Shown piece by piece: positions 25,504-33,784 of a stretch of DNA of 64,000 nt. Positions within the stretch are counted from its first letter, which is position 1. Every line of letters starts with the position of its first letter. The position numbers were made by a program, and so were the translations under genes. The stretch is from CBDAPI01 sp965248635 (GTDB lineage Bacteria > Acidobacteriota > UBA6911 > RPQK01 > CBDAPI01). Location: NCBI GenBank assembly GCA_965248635.1, contig OZ252114.1, positions 1,612,001 to 1,676,000 of the forward strand, written 5' to 3'. The notes beneath the pieces are model-generated. The model did no database searches. It saw nothing but the letters and a program-made list of their open reading frames with translations, and was not told the DNA's origin.

Positions 25504-27075
25504 TTACGGGGAATACCCGAAATCCTTGCGCAGGCCCCGAGGGATCAGGACACGATCCAGAAGCTCGAAGAGGGCGTGAATCACCAGGGCCATGATTGCC
25601 GCCGGTATGGCGCCCGCCAGAGTGATGGACAGATCGTCCAGGGCCAACCCGCGCACAATCAGGGTCCCGTAGCCGCCTCCTCCGATGAAGGCTGCCAGCG
25701 TCGCGGTACCGACGGTGAGAACCGCCGAAGTCTTGATGCCGGCCAGAATGTGGAGGGAAGATAGGGGGAGTTCGATACGCAGCAATCTTTGCCAGCGGTT
25801 CAGTCCCAACACTCCGGCGATCTCCAGCAACTGCCGATCCAGGCTGATGACACCCGTATAGGTGTTGCGAACAATCGGCAAGAGTGCGTACAGGAAGAGA
25901 GCCACCAGGGAAGGCATCTTCCCAATTCCAAACAGCGGAATCATGAAGCAGAGTAGTGCCAGGGAAGGAATCGTCTGGAGCACCCCGACGGACATCAGGG
26001 CGATCTGCCCCAGTTTTCTGAAACGTGCGGCAAACAGACCGAGTGGAATGCCTGCCAGCCCGGCCAGGCTCAGTGAAATGGCAACCAGGTAGAGGTGATC
26101 CAGCGTCAGGGCGAAGACTTCCTTCCAGACCGTGTCGGTTCGTCCATCGGAAGCTGGTTCCTTCTTCAGAAAAACGGCGCTCACCTGGGCCAGGCTTTTG
26201 CCCTCCAGGTCGGCCAGTCCATTCAGACGAGACATCTCCCGGTCGTCGATCTGATTGACGAGGACCTTTTCGAGTCTCCGCCAGGTCTCGGGAAAACGCT
26301 CGATGAACTCCTCGCGGACCAACATCACGGCCTCGTATTCCGGGAAGAAATCGCCATCGTCCCGCAGGATACGCAGGTCCAGTTTTTCCAGCTTCCCATC
26401 GGTTGAGTAGATATCGATGAGATCAACTTTGCCCTGGGCAAGCGCCTGATAACTCAGGGCATGTTCGATCACTCGGACTTCGGCAAGGTGCAGATCGTAG
26501 TGCTCTCTCAGCCCGGGCCATCCGTCGTCCCGATCGGTAAACCCGGAACTGAAAGCGGCTCTCATCTCCGGATGTTTCACCAGGTCGCTGATGGCGTCCA
26601 GGCCCAGGCGGACGGCCAACTCCTCGCGCACCGCCAGGGCATAGGTGTTGTTGAAGCCGATGGAATCGCTGATCGTAAGGCCGGTTCCCCGGAGTCGTTG
26701 CCGGATGTCAACCACGCTTTCGAGGGAAGGGTCTTTGAGTATGGCCTGACTCAGGGTACCTGTGTACTCCGGGTAAAGGTCGATGTCTCCGCTGGAGACG
26801 GCTCGATGGGTGATGCCCGTCCCTCCCAGGCCCATTTTCCTGTCTACACTCGCTTCACCAGTCTCTTCGATGATCCGGGCCATGATCTCCGCCAGGATGA
26901 AGCTCTCGGTGAATGACTTGGATCCAACACTAACAACCGGTTTTTCAGACGAGAAGCCGGAGCCCGGGAATCCGAATAACAGAAGCAGAAAAAGGGAAGC
27001 CAGGCACGAGCTGGTCCCTTTCGCGGCTCCCGGGAGCGTCCCCAGCTTTGTTAGAACATTTTTTGAGAGGGGCAT
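25504..27075 (-). CDS. Betaine/choline-type ABC transporter, substrate-binding and permease fusion
   Basis: A 523-residue fusion of an OpuAC-like binding protein and an OpuAB-like permease. After a signal/anchor segment (residues 20-42), the binding domain begins VGSKSFTESFILAEIMA and contains YPEYTGTLSQAIL, the hallmark of quaternary-amine binding proteins. From about residue 310 six transmembrane helices follow, including GVLQTIPSLALLCFMIPLFG and the permease loop ELPLSSLHILAGIKTSAV. The fusion tethers one ligand-binding domain per permease subunit. The ATPase gene ends five bases upstream of this start. Likely substrates are glycine betaine, choline, carnitine or proline betaine, used in osmoprotection or catabolism. 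Confidence 0.88.
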   Translation of the reverse strand: MPLSKNVLTKLGTLPGAAKGTSSCLASLFLLLLFGFPGSGFSSEKPVVSVGSKSFTESFILAEIMARIIEETGEASVDRKMGLGGTGITHRAVSSGDIDLYPEYTGTLSQAILKDPSLESVVDIRQRLRGTGLTISDSIGFNNTYALAVREELAVRLGLDAISDLVKHPEMRAAFSSGFTDRDDGWPGLREHYDLHLAEVRVIEHALSYQALAQGKVDLIDIYSTDGKLEKLDLRILRDDGDFFPEYEAVMLVREEFIERFPETWRRLEKVLVNQIDDREMSRLNGLADLEGKSLAQVSAVFLKKEPASDGRTDTVWKEVFALTLDHLYLVAISLSLAGLAGIPLGLFAARFRKLGQIALMSVGVLQTIPSLALLCFMIPLFGIGKMPSLVALFLYALLPIVRNTYTGVISLDRQLLEIAGVLGLNRWQRLLRIELPLSSLHILAGIKTSAVLTVGTATLAAFIGGGGYGTLIVRGLALDDLSITLAGAIPAAIMALVIHALFELLDRVLIPRGLRKDFGYSP

Positions 27076-27080
27076 GCGAT

Positions 27081-27827
27081 CTAAAAGTAGTCCTGGATGT
27101 CGGCCGGGAGTCGCTGAGCTCGAAGAAAGGAGGTCACAAATTCATTGGAGGGTCGCGCCGCGAGATCCAGGAATGTACCGTGCTGCACCATTCGACCCTC
27201 GGTCATCAAGAAGATTGTCTCACCCAGAATCGCGGCCTCGCGAATATCGTGAGTGACCAGGACCACCGTCTTCTTGAGTTCCCTGAAGATCTCCTTGAGC
27301 TGACTCTGCAGCCCGTCCCGGACCAGGGGATCCAGTGAACCCAGGGGTTCGTCAAGAAGCAGCACCGGCGGATCCAGCATTAGAGATCGGATCAGGCCCA
27401 CCCGTTGTCTCTGTCCCCCGCTCAACTGGTTTGGATACTTTTGCATGGTCCGATCGTCGAAGCCGACCAGCTGTACGAGATCCCGGACGCGGTCGGAAAT
27501 TCTTTGGCGGGACCAGCGGCGGGCTTCTGCGGCCAGGGCAACGTTCCGGTAGACACTCAGGTGCGGGTACAGACCACCTTCCTGAACCACATAGCCAATG
27601 TCGGCTACGAGTCCGGACCTTGTCGTGGGGCTGAGAGCCCGACCCTTCACCCGCACGACGCCCCGATCGGGGGTCTCCAGTCCGAGAATCAGCCGCAGGA
27701 TGGTCGACTTGCCGCAGCCGCTCGATCCCAACAGCACGTGTGTCTGACCTTGTTTGAAGTGACAGGAGAGATCGTCAATTGCCACTACGGAGTCAAACTT
27801 CTTGGTGACCTGCTCGAGAACGATCAT
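27081..27827 (-). CDS. ABC transporter ATPase of the betaine-type importer
   Basis: A 248-residue ATP-binding subunit. Walker A is GSSGCGKST at about 34-42, the signature is LSGGQRQRVGLIR, Walker B is LLLDEPLGSLDP and the H-loop is VTHDI. A CBS extension as in OpuAA is absent, so this is a short OpuCA-like protein. The start ATG overlaps the TGA of a 42-codon upstream ORF by four bases. Together with the fusion permease it makes a complete two-gene importer. Confidence 0.9.
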   Translation of the reverse strand: MIVLEQVTKKFDSVVAIDDLSCHFKQGQTHVLLGSSGCGKSTILRLILGLETPDRGVVRVKGRALSPTTRSGLVADIGYVVQEGGLYPHLSVYRNVALAAEARRWSRQRISDRVRDLVQLVGFDDRTMQKYPNQLSGGQRQRVGLIRSLMLDPPVLLLDEPLGSLDPLVRDGLQSQLKEIFRELKKTVVLVTHDIREAAILGETIFLMTEGRMVQHGTFLDLAARPSNEFVTSFLRAQRLPADIQDYF

Positions 27828-27952
27828 GTGCGCTCCAGGACCAGGCCGTCCTGGCCTCCTCGGACCGCGTCGTACACGGCCTGGTAAAGCCTCATGCTCT
27901 CGACCGCATCGTGAATGCTGGCGATGGGCTCGACGGCTTCTTTCATGGGCAT
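27824..27952 (-). pseudogene. C-terminal remnant of a Gfo/Idh/MocA oxidoreductase
   Basis: A 42-codon ORF whose product is MPMKEAVEPIASIHDAVESM and then LYQAVYDAVRGGQDGLVL. This is the typical last helix of Gfo/Idh/MocA family oxidoreductases (ESMRLYQAVYDAVR...). The rest of the enzyme is absent: an in-frame stop occurs about 50 bases upstream, in the promoter region. It ends overlapping the ATPase start (ATGA) and is now the first cistron of the importer operon. The full-length Gfo/Idh/MocA gene at 29704 has a different C-terminus, so this is not its duplicate. Confidence 0.55.
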
Positions 27953-27981
27953 TCCCGAAGGGGGCACAACAGGTGGGGACG

Positions 27982-28009
27982 ATTATTCAGTATTCCACGG
28001 GGTTGTCAA
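27982..28009 (-). promoter_or_regulatory. Promoter of the betaine importer operon
   Basis: On the minus strand TTGACA (28009-28004) and AATAAT (27987-27982) lie 16 bases apart. The -35 is perfect and the -10 matches five of six. It is placed 30 bases upstream of the remnant ORF that leads the importer operon. Confidence 0.6.
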
Positions 28010-28194
28010 ACGAGGATGATAACCTCCAGCCTCCCCGCTAAATGTCCTTGAATCCGACTTTCAGTGACGGGGTTCACCGTCAGGTTGTGAGAACTCTAGT
28101 ATGGTAATCGTGCATTAGAATCTTGCTCCCAGCCCGGGGCACGGAAAGCGGGTGGAAGAGGGAGTGATTCACAGAAGTCACGGGGGTGGGGAAA

Positions 28195-28344
28195 ATGAAG
28201 AGCAGACAGAGTTTCCTGGCTGCATTTTGTCGAAGACGGGGTGAGGAAACGGGCGTGACGACTCTTGAGTACGCCATCATGCTGGTCCTTGTTTCGATCG
28301 CGGTCTCCACCTTTGGACTGGGACTGGGAGGGTCTGTCAATTAG
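28195..28344 (+). CDS. Small Flp/Fap-type pilin
   Basis: A 49-residue protein from ATG 28195, preceded by GGTGGGGAAA as ribosome binding site. It has a basic head (MKSRQSFLAAFCRRRGEE), a G-VTTLEYAIML motif at about residues 20-29 and a hydrophobic tail, which is the layout of Flp pilins (glycine before the prepilin-peptidase cut, then a Glu five residues in, Tyr-Ala, and a helix). Such pilins are cut by TadV/CpaA-type peptidases and build adhesive Tad pili. No tad/cpa machinery is present in the window, so this is an orphan pilin gene. It would be missed by a length cut-off. Confidence 0.65.
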   Translation: MKSRQSFLAAFCRRRGEETGVTTLEYAIMLVLVSIAVSTFGLGLGGSVN

Positions 28345-28350
28345 GTCTTT

Positions 28351-28476
28351 TCACGAATGGTCCTGAGTCTTTCGGATGATGATTCGGAGCGCGATCGCGA
28401 ACCCCACCATCGTCAGCATCAGTAACGGCACACCGCAGCCCAGAGCCAGCGTCATTGCCCGCGTATCTTTTCTCAC
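28351..28476 (-). CDS. Small single-pass membrane protein, coupled to monooxygenase gene
   Basis: A 41-codon ORF from GTG 28476 that overlaps the stop of the FAD monooxygenase gene as GTGA. The product has one hydrophobic stretch (MTLALGCGVPLLMLTMVGFA) followed by a basic end (LRIIIRKTQ), which would insert with the tail in the cytosol. I know no family for it. The four-base overlap and the clean membrane helix are the only support. It is convergent with the pilin gene. Confidence 0.35.
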   Translation of the reverse strand: MRKDTRAMTLALGCGVPLLMLTMVGFAIALRIIIRKTQDHS

Positions 28477-29600
28477 GGGCCACTCGGACGATTCCTCAAC
28501 GCCGGGGTTTTAAAGGGTGCTTCCAATCCGAGCATTCGGGGCACAAGCCTTCTTTGCACAGCGTCTCTGCGCAGGATCAGTGGAAGCAAGCGATCGCGGA
28601 TGAATTTCACTGCCGGATTCGTGCTCGTCGCAACGCGAGTCTGAGCCGTTACCATCCGAATGACCTCTGCGCCCGTGCGCAGACGGGCATCTGAATACTG
28701 CTCAACGCTGTTGCTGGCGATTCTGTCGACCAGATCAACGGCATCCTCGACCCCCAGGTTCATGCCGCGTCCGCCCAGAGGCGAATGGATATGCGCGGCA
28801 TCCCCGGCGATGAATACACGTCCCATGCCATAGGTCTCGGCCTGACGGTGACTCACCCCAAAATCCGATCGCCAGATGACCTTGTGCACTTTGGACCCAG
28901 GCGGGACCCGATCCAGCACATTGGGCCGATTGCTGGCCAGCCGAAAAATGGAGTCCTTAATCCTGATCTGAAGGAATATGCCGTCGTCCTGGATCATTAA
29001 ATTGACTCGGTCCCGATCCAATGGGGTGTCCATGACCACGTCAGCAAGGCTCCATTCACCGGCTACGGCCTGTCCCCGGAAATCGATGCCCAGCCCCTTG
29101 CGCACGGTGCTATGCGCTCCGTCCGCGCCGATCAGATAGGCGGCCTCAAATGCCTCTTCGTTCCCGTGCCGGGACAAGACGCAGTGCACGCTGCCATCAT
29201 CCTGGGAAAAACCGACGAGTTCAGTGCTTCGCTCGACTTGCACACCGAATTCATTGAGACGCTGCTCGAGAGTTCGCTCGGTTTGGCACTGCGGAAGCGC
29301 CAGCATGAAGTTGTAGCGATGCGCGATCGTGGAGAACCGAATCCGAAAGAGAATCTGGTCGCCCCGCCAGAAGTCCAGACCAGGGATCTTACGGCCAAGC
29401 TCCAGCAGCCTTTCCGTCACACCGGAGGCTTCCAACAGTTCCAGTGTCCTGGCATTGACGGCGATTGCTTTTGACTGCTGAGAGGGAACCTGCCGGGCAT
29501 CGACAATACGCACCGGCCTGCCCATCCGTGCCAGTTTGAGAGCGGCGACGAGGCCGACAGGCCCCGCCCCGGCAATGAGTATTTGTTCTCTATCGGTCAC
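28473..29600 (-). CDS. FAD-dependent aromatic-ring monooxygenase, PheA/TfdB family
   Basis: A 375-residue group A flavoprotein hydroxylase. It has the dinucleotide motif IAGAGPVGLVAALKLARMG at the N-terminus, the DG motif YLIGADGAHSTVRK at about 150 and the second FAD motif VFIAGDAAHIHSPLGGRG near 270. It inserts one oxygen atom into an aromatic or polyketide substrate using NAD(P)H. The C-terminal thioredoxin-like domain seen in phenol hydroxylases is absent, so it resembles short UbiH/RdmE-like enzymes. GTG at 29600 is chosen because GGAG lies five bases upstream. It is divergent from the Gfo/Idh/MocA gene. Confidence 0.85.
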   Translation of the reverse strand: MTDREQILIAGAGPVGLVAALKLARMGRPVRIVDARQVPSQQSKAIAVNARTLELLEASGVTERLLELGRKIPGLDFWRGDQILFRIRFSTIAHRYNFMLALPQCQTERTLEQRLNEFGVQVERSTELVGFSQDDGSVHCVLSRHGNEEAFEAAYLIGADGAHSTVRKGLGIDFRGQAVAGEWSLADVVMDTPLDRDRVNLMIQDDGIFLQIRIKDSIFRLASNRPNVLDRVPPGSKVHKVIWRSDFGVSHRQAETYGMGRVFIAGDAAHIHSPLGGRGMNLGVEDAVDLVDRIASNSVEQYSDARLRTGAEVIRMVTAQTRVATSTNPAVKFIRDRLLPLILRRDAVQRRLVPRMLGLEAPFKTPALRNRPSGP

Positions 29601-29703
29601 CACAACTCCGACTCCCGTATGTTGACGGGTGCAGGTTAGCAAAGGCAAGATGTGGAGCCAGTATTTGGTCAACGAGACAGACCGGTTTTGGAAGGACAAT
29701 GCG

Positions 29704-30828
29704 ATGAGTAAGACGGTCAATGTAGCCATGATCGGACTTGGGTTCGGTGCCGAGTTCATTCCCATCTATCAGGCACATCCCCAGGCGAATGTGTACGCCG
29801 TCTGCCGCCGTAGCGAGGTCGAATTGCACAAGGTCGGCGATCGATTCGATATTGAGAAACGATTCACGAGCTATGACGACGTGTTGGCGGATCCGGATAT
29901 CGATTTTGTCCACATCAACAGCCCCATTCCGGATCATGCGTGGATGTCGCTCAGAGCCCTCGACGCGGGCAAGCACGTCATGTCCACCGTACCCATGGCC
30001 ACCACCATCGACGAGTGCCGACAGATCGTGGAAAAGGTCAAGGAAACCGGCCTGAAGTACATGATGGCGGAAACGGTTGTCTACGGTCGCGAGTTCCTCT
30101 TCATCAAAGAGCTATACGACAACGGGGAATTGGGCAGGATCCAGCACCTGGCGGCGTCTCATCCCCAGGACATGGACGGCTGGCCTGAATACTGGGAACG
30201 GATGATCCCCATGCACTATGCCACTCACGTCGTCAGCCCCTGCCTGGGACTGGTGGAGGGACTGGCCGAATACGTGAGTTGCTTCGGCTCGGGCACCGTC
30301 CGCGACGACATCGCCGAGAAATCCGGCAATCGCTTCGCCGTGGAGACATGCCACATCAAGATCAAGGACACCGATTTGACCGCCCACATCTGGCGATTTC
30401 TGTATGACGTGGCCAGGCAATACCGGGAGAGCTTTGATGTGTATGGCACCAGAAAGAGTTTTGAGTGGACGTTAGTTGAAAATGAAGCGCACGTCATTCA
30501 CACGGCCAAAAAACCGTCGCCGGAAATCCCCGAAAAAGTAGAGGTGCCGGATTACGCCCACCTTTTGCCTGAGCCCATCCGCCGATTTACACTACCCCAG
30601 GAAATTCACGACGCGGATCATCTGTCCTTCATCCAGGGGGGCGGTCACGGGGGCTCCCACCCGCATCTGGTCAACGAGTTTGTCAAGGCGTTGCTGGAAG
30701 ATCGCGATCCGTGGCCGAATGCCGTCACCAGCGCGAACTGGACGTGCGTGGGCATTTGCGCTCACGAATCGGCCCTCAAGGGCGGCGAGAGTGTTCGGCT
30801 GCCCAACTTTACCCTAGATCCTACCTAG
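29704..30828 (+). CDS. Gfo/Idh/MocA family NAD(P)-dependent oxidoreductase
   Basis: A 374-residue enzyme. The Rossmann start is VNVAMIGLGFGAEFIPIY, followed by the TSYDDVLADPDIDFVHI and KHVMSTVPMATTIDECR segments, where the usual EKP lysine position reads VPM rather than EKP. Members oxidise or reduce sugars, inositols and related polyols. The missing EKP lysine and the histidine-rich QGGGHGGSHPHLVNEF C-terminal stretch set it apart from standard members, although the latter is common in the branch that works on glycosides. ATG at 29704 has AAGGA about eight bases upstream. No sugar-uptake gene is adjacent. Confidence 0.85.
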   Translation: MSKTVNVAMIGLGFGAEFIPIYQAHPQANVYAVCRRSEVELHKVGDRFDIEKRFTSYDDVLADPDIDFVHINSPIPDHAWMSLRALDAGKHVMSTVPMATTIDECRQIVEKVKETGLKYMMAETVVYGREFLFIKELYDNGELGRIQHLAASHPQDMDGWPEYWERMIPMHYATHVVSPCLGLVEGLAEYVSCFGSGTVRDDIAEKSGNRFAVETCHIKIKDTDLTAHIWRFLYDVARQYRESFDVYGTRKSFEWTLVENEAHVIHTAKKPSPEIPEKVEVPDYAHLLPEPIRRFTLPQEIHDADHLSFIQGGGHGGSHPHLVNEFVKALLEDRDPWPNAVTSANWTCVGICAHESALKGGESVRLPNFTLDPT

Positions 30829-30844
30829 TGTACTGTCCGGGAAG
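30824..30844 (-). repeat. Dispersed repeat, copy 3 (partial)
   Basis: The 21 bases here, read on the minus strand (CTTCCCGGACAGTACACTAG plus G), are identical to 44534-44554 read on the plus strand. Similarity continues weakly for about 30 bases beyond, where both would translate as FPDSTLGR preceded by basic residues. It lies between two plus-strand genes, covering the stop codon region of the Gfo/Idh/MocA gene. Confidence 0.75.
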
Positions 30845-30895
30845 ATCGCGGTGTTAATTCGGCAGGATTTTCGTCGCCAGACGGAGGCGAAAGGA

Positions 30896-32110
30896 ATGAG
30901 AAACACTTTCAGAGTCCTTGCCGGAGCGACCCTGGCAGCAGTTCTGAGTACTTGTGGGGGAGCTCCCTCGGAAAGCGGCCGAGGAGACGCTCCCGACCCG
31001 AGCGCCCGACCGCCTGTTGAGCGCAATTCCACTCCACTCCAGACATCGGCTCCGGAAGCACAGGAGGTGGATTCTGAAAAGCTGGAAGCCGCCTATCGCC
31101 AGGCTGAGACCCTGCAACCGCTCTTGAGCCTGCTGGTCCTCAGGAATAATGCCCTGGTCGGTGAGGCCTACCTGCATGGTGCCGACTCGGATACGGCTTA
31201 CAACATCAAGTCAGTTTCCAAGAGCATCCTCTCGGCGCTGACGGGCATTGCTCTTCGGGAGGGATTCGTCAAAGGTCTCGAACAACCCATTTCCGAGTTT
31301 TTCCCGGAGTACTTCGAAGCACCGCCGGAGCATGAAGGGTGGACGAAGATGCGGGCCAAGACCGACTCTTTCAAGCGTCGGGTAACCGTCCGCCACCTGC
31401 TGGACCACACTTCCGGGTATGCCTGGAAGGAGAACCAGCTCATTCTCACGGCCTGGATCTGGAGCGGCGACTACGTGCGCTTCTTTCTGGACCTGCCTTT
31501 TGTGGACGAACCGGATACGAAGTTCATCTACAACACGGCAGGGACGCATGCGCTCTCCGCTTTGCTGGGGCGAACCAGTGGAATGACGACTCTGGAGTTC
31601 GCAGACCGGTACCTGTTTGCGCCCACCGGGATGGAAGTCCGCCGTTGGGACAGATCCCCCGAGGGCAACTACATTGGTGGAGCCGAGATGCACTTCACGG
31701 CCAGGCACCTGGCCAGATTTGCGCTCCTCTACCTGAACGGCGGACGCTGGGACGGGAAAGAGGTTCTGCCCGAAGACTGGGTGAAGGAATCCACGGCCGA
31801 GCATGTGAAGGCGGATTACAGCGTCTCGGCCGACGAAGAGGTGCCCGAGAGCTGGACCTGGTCTTTTCTCAAGGACGGCAACTTTACAGGCTACGGCTAC
31901 CTGTGGTGGAGGAGGGACACTCAAGGGCACGAAACCTTCGTGGCTCTGGGCTACGGGGGACAGTTCATCCTCATCATCCCCGATCTGGAGCTGGCCATCG
32001 TAGCCACTTCACGTATTTCCGGATCGGCGACTGAACGCTTCGCTCACTACGGGCGCTTTTTTGATCTCGTAGACAATTACATTGCTCCGGCAGTCCGAGT
32101 CGAGGAATAG
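30896..32110 (+). CDS. Serine beta-lactamase-fold lipoprotein (class C / esterase-like)
   Basis: A 404-residue family S12-type hydrolase. The signal peptide has lipobox LSTC, so it is a lipoprotein. The nucleophile motif is SVSK (in NIKSVSKSILSALTG) at about 109-112, the second motif is YNT in KFIYNTAGTHALSALLG, and the third-motif region is GYGGQFILIIPDLELAIV. Proteins of this type include DD-peptidases, esterases and 6-aminohexanoate-dimer hydrolase-like enzymes, so antibiotic hydrolysis should not be assumed. ATG at 30896 has GGAGG eight bases upstream. The stop TAG shares its last base with the GTG of the next gene. Confidence 0.85.
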   Translation: MRNTFRVLAGATLAAVLSTCGGAPSESGRGDAPDPSARPPVERNSTPLQTSAPEAQEVDSEKLEAAYRQAETLQPLLSLLVLRNNALVGEAYLHGADSDTAYNIKSVSKSILSALTGIALREGFVKGLEQPISEFFPEYFEAPPEHEGWTKMRAKTDSFKRRVTVRHLLDHTSGYAWKENQLILTAWIWSGDYVRFFLDLPFVDEPDTKFIYNTAGTHALSALLGRTSGMTTLEFADRYLFAPTGMEVRRWDRSPEGNYIGGAEMHFTARHLARFALLYLNGGRWDGKEVLPEDWVKESTAEHVKADYSVSADEEVPESWTWSFLKDGNFTGYGYLWWRRDTQGHETFVALGYGGQFILIIPDLELAIVATSRISGSATERFAHYGRFFDLVDNYIAPAVRVEE

Positions 32111-33768
32111 TGGGGATTGATCCAAACCGAGAGCTTAAGAGCACAGCGGGCAGAGGGCTTCGGTTCGGCTCCCGCGATACAGCGTCCTGCCATTTAAAAC
32201 CGACAGGCTCGGCTGCCGTGGCTTGGTTGATCATTCTCATCTGTCCAATCGTTGGGGCGACTCCCAGCCCGGCGGACCTGGCCATCTCCAATGTCCGGGT
32301 GATTACGGGGACGGGTGAAGTCCTGAGTGAAGCGGAAGTCGTTGTCTCCCGGGGGCGCATCGTCTCTGTGGGAAGAAAACAGGGCGAGACGACGGCCCGG
32401 CTGAAGATCGATGGGCGCGGCAAGACGCTGCTGCCGGGCCTGATCGAAGCCCATGTCCATAGCCTGCTAGGTCGCGCCGTTACCGACGAGGAGAGCCTGG
32501 CGCATCACATCCGGGAAGAGCTGCCGGGTACGCTGCTTTCCGTACTCCGGGAAAGGCCGGTTCCTGTAGTATCCACGCTGACGCTGGGTGGAACTCGTGG
32601 CCAACGCAGGAAGGACGTCGTCAAGGCCCTTGCCGAGGCCGGAGTTCCTATCATCGCCGGCACCGATTATGTGGCCCGTGGGCCAGCCAGAAGCCGTGAG
32701 TGGGGGCCCGGCGGGAGGACCGTGCGGGAGATGGAGCTGCTGGTGGAGGCCGGTCTGTCTCCCCGGGCCGCCATCTCGGCTTTGTGGAGCATTGAACTGG
32801 TTCTGAGGGCCGGTCAGATTGTGGCTGATAAGCGGGAACGCCTGGGCGGGGAGATGCTGGCGCGATCCAATTGGCGGGAAAGCAGTCTTCGCGTCGGTGA
32901 GGTGACCCGTTGGTTTCGCGTCTACGTTCCCAGGTCCTTACCAGAGAAGGCACCCGTTGTGCTGCTGCTTCACGGGGGATTGCAGAGCATGCGAAGAATG
33001 TTCAGCTCCGGGGCTGTAGCCACGAAAGAGTGGGCCGATCTGGCAGAGACGGAGCACTTTCTGCTGGTGGTTCCCAACGGCACGAATGAGAGAACTGGCG
33101 ATACCAGGGGAGATCGCCAGGGCTGGAACGACGGCCGTGTTGTGGACTCCTCGTTCAAACGCGATACAGACGATGTCACGTTCATGAAGAGTCTGCTGGA
33201 CCGCATTGGGCGGAGCTATTCGATTGATGGGGCCAGAATCTACGTCACCGGAGCATCCAACGGGGGGATGATGACGTACCGTCTGCTCATGGAAATTCCC
33301 GATCGATTTGCGGCCGGGGTAGCCTTCATAGCCAACCTGCCCGTGTCCGGCCCCGTGATCAGAAAGCCGGCGGTGCCCACTCCCTTGATGATCGCCAACG
33401 GCACCAAGGACCCCATCATCAAATGGGACGGTGGCGAGATTCTGAAGGGCCACGGATTTGTCCGCTCGGCAGAAGCCACCGTAGCCTGGTGGGTCGACGC
33501 GAATCGGGCTCGCCGGGAAAACCCCCTCAGCGAGTACCTTCCTGATACCGACCCGACCGATCCATGCCGAGTCCTTCGAACCACGTATCCCGCCCAGGAG
33601 AACGGTGCGCCCGTCGTGCTCTATACACTCGAGGGCGGTGGACACGTGATGCCATCCCGGAAACATAAAATCCCGGATGACTTCCCGACCCGACCGGTTT
33701 GCCGGGATGTCGAAGGGGCAAGACTGGCCTGGCATTTCATGAAAGATCACCGGCGAAGCTACAGGTGA
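32110..33768 (+). CDS. Chimera of a shortened amidohydrolase and a PHB-depolymerase-like esterase
   Basis: A 552-residue exported protein with two unrelated halves. After a signal peptide (ending near residue 50), residues 56-230 resemble an imidazolonepropionase-like amidohydrolase: the strand start AISNVRVITGTGEVLSEA, the metal-site EAHVHS, and IIAGTDY. The middle of the TIM barrel and two further metal ligands are missing, so this half is likely inactive. From about 260 an LpqC/PhaZ-type alpha/beta hydrolase follows: VVLLLHGGLQSMR, nucleophile GASNGGMMTY and His in LEGGGHVMPS. The stretch between them (SIELVLRAGQIVADKRERLG) belongs to neither. It could be a fusion made by deletion. Confidence 0.75.
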   Translation: MGIDPNRELKSTAGRGLRFGSRDTASCHLKPTGSAAVAWLIILICPIVGATPSPADLAISNVRVITGTGEVLSEAEVVVSRGRIVSVGRKQGETTARLKIDGRGKTLLPGLIEAHVHSLLGRAVTDEESLAHHIREELPGTLLSVLRERPVPVVSTLTLGGTRGQRRKDVVKALAEAGVPIIAGTDYVARGPARSREWGPGGRTVREMELLVEAGLSPRAAISALWSIELVLRAGQIVADKRERLGGEMLARSNWRESSLRVGEVTRWFRVYVPRSLPEKAPVVLLLHGGLQSMRRMFSSGAVATKEWADLAETEHFLLVVPNGTNERTGDTRGDRQGWNDGRVVDSSFKRDTDDVTFMKSLLDRIGRSYSIDGARIYVTGASNGGMMTYRLLMEIPDRFAAGVAFIANLPVSGPVIRKPAVPTPLMIANGTKDPIIKWDGGEILKGHGFVRSAEATVAWWVDANRARRENPLSEYLPDTDPTDPCRVLRTTYPAQENGAPVVLYTLEGGGHVMPSRKHKIPDDFPTRPVCRDVEGARLAWHFMKDHRRSYR

Positions 33769-33784
33769 GGGATCTGCAGGCGCG

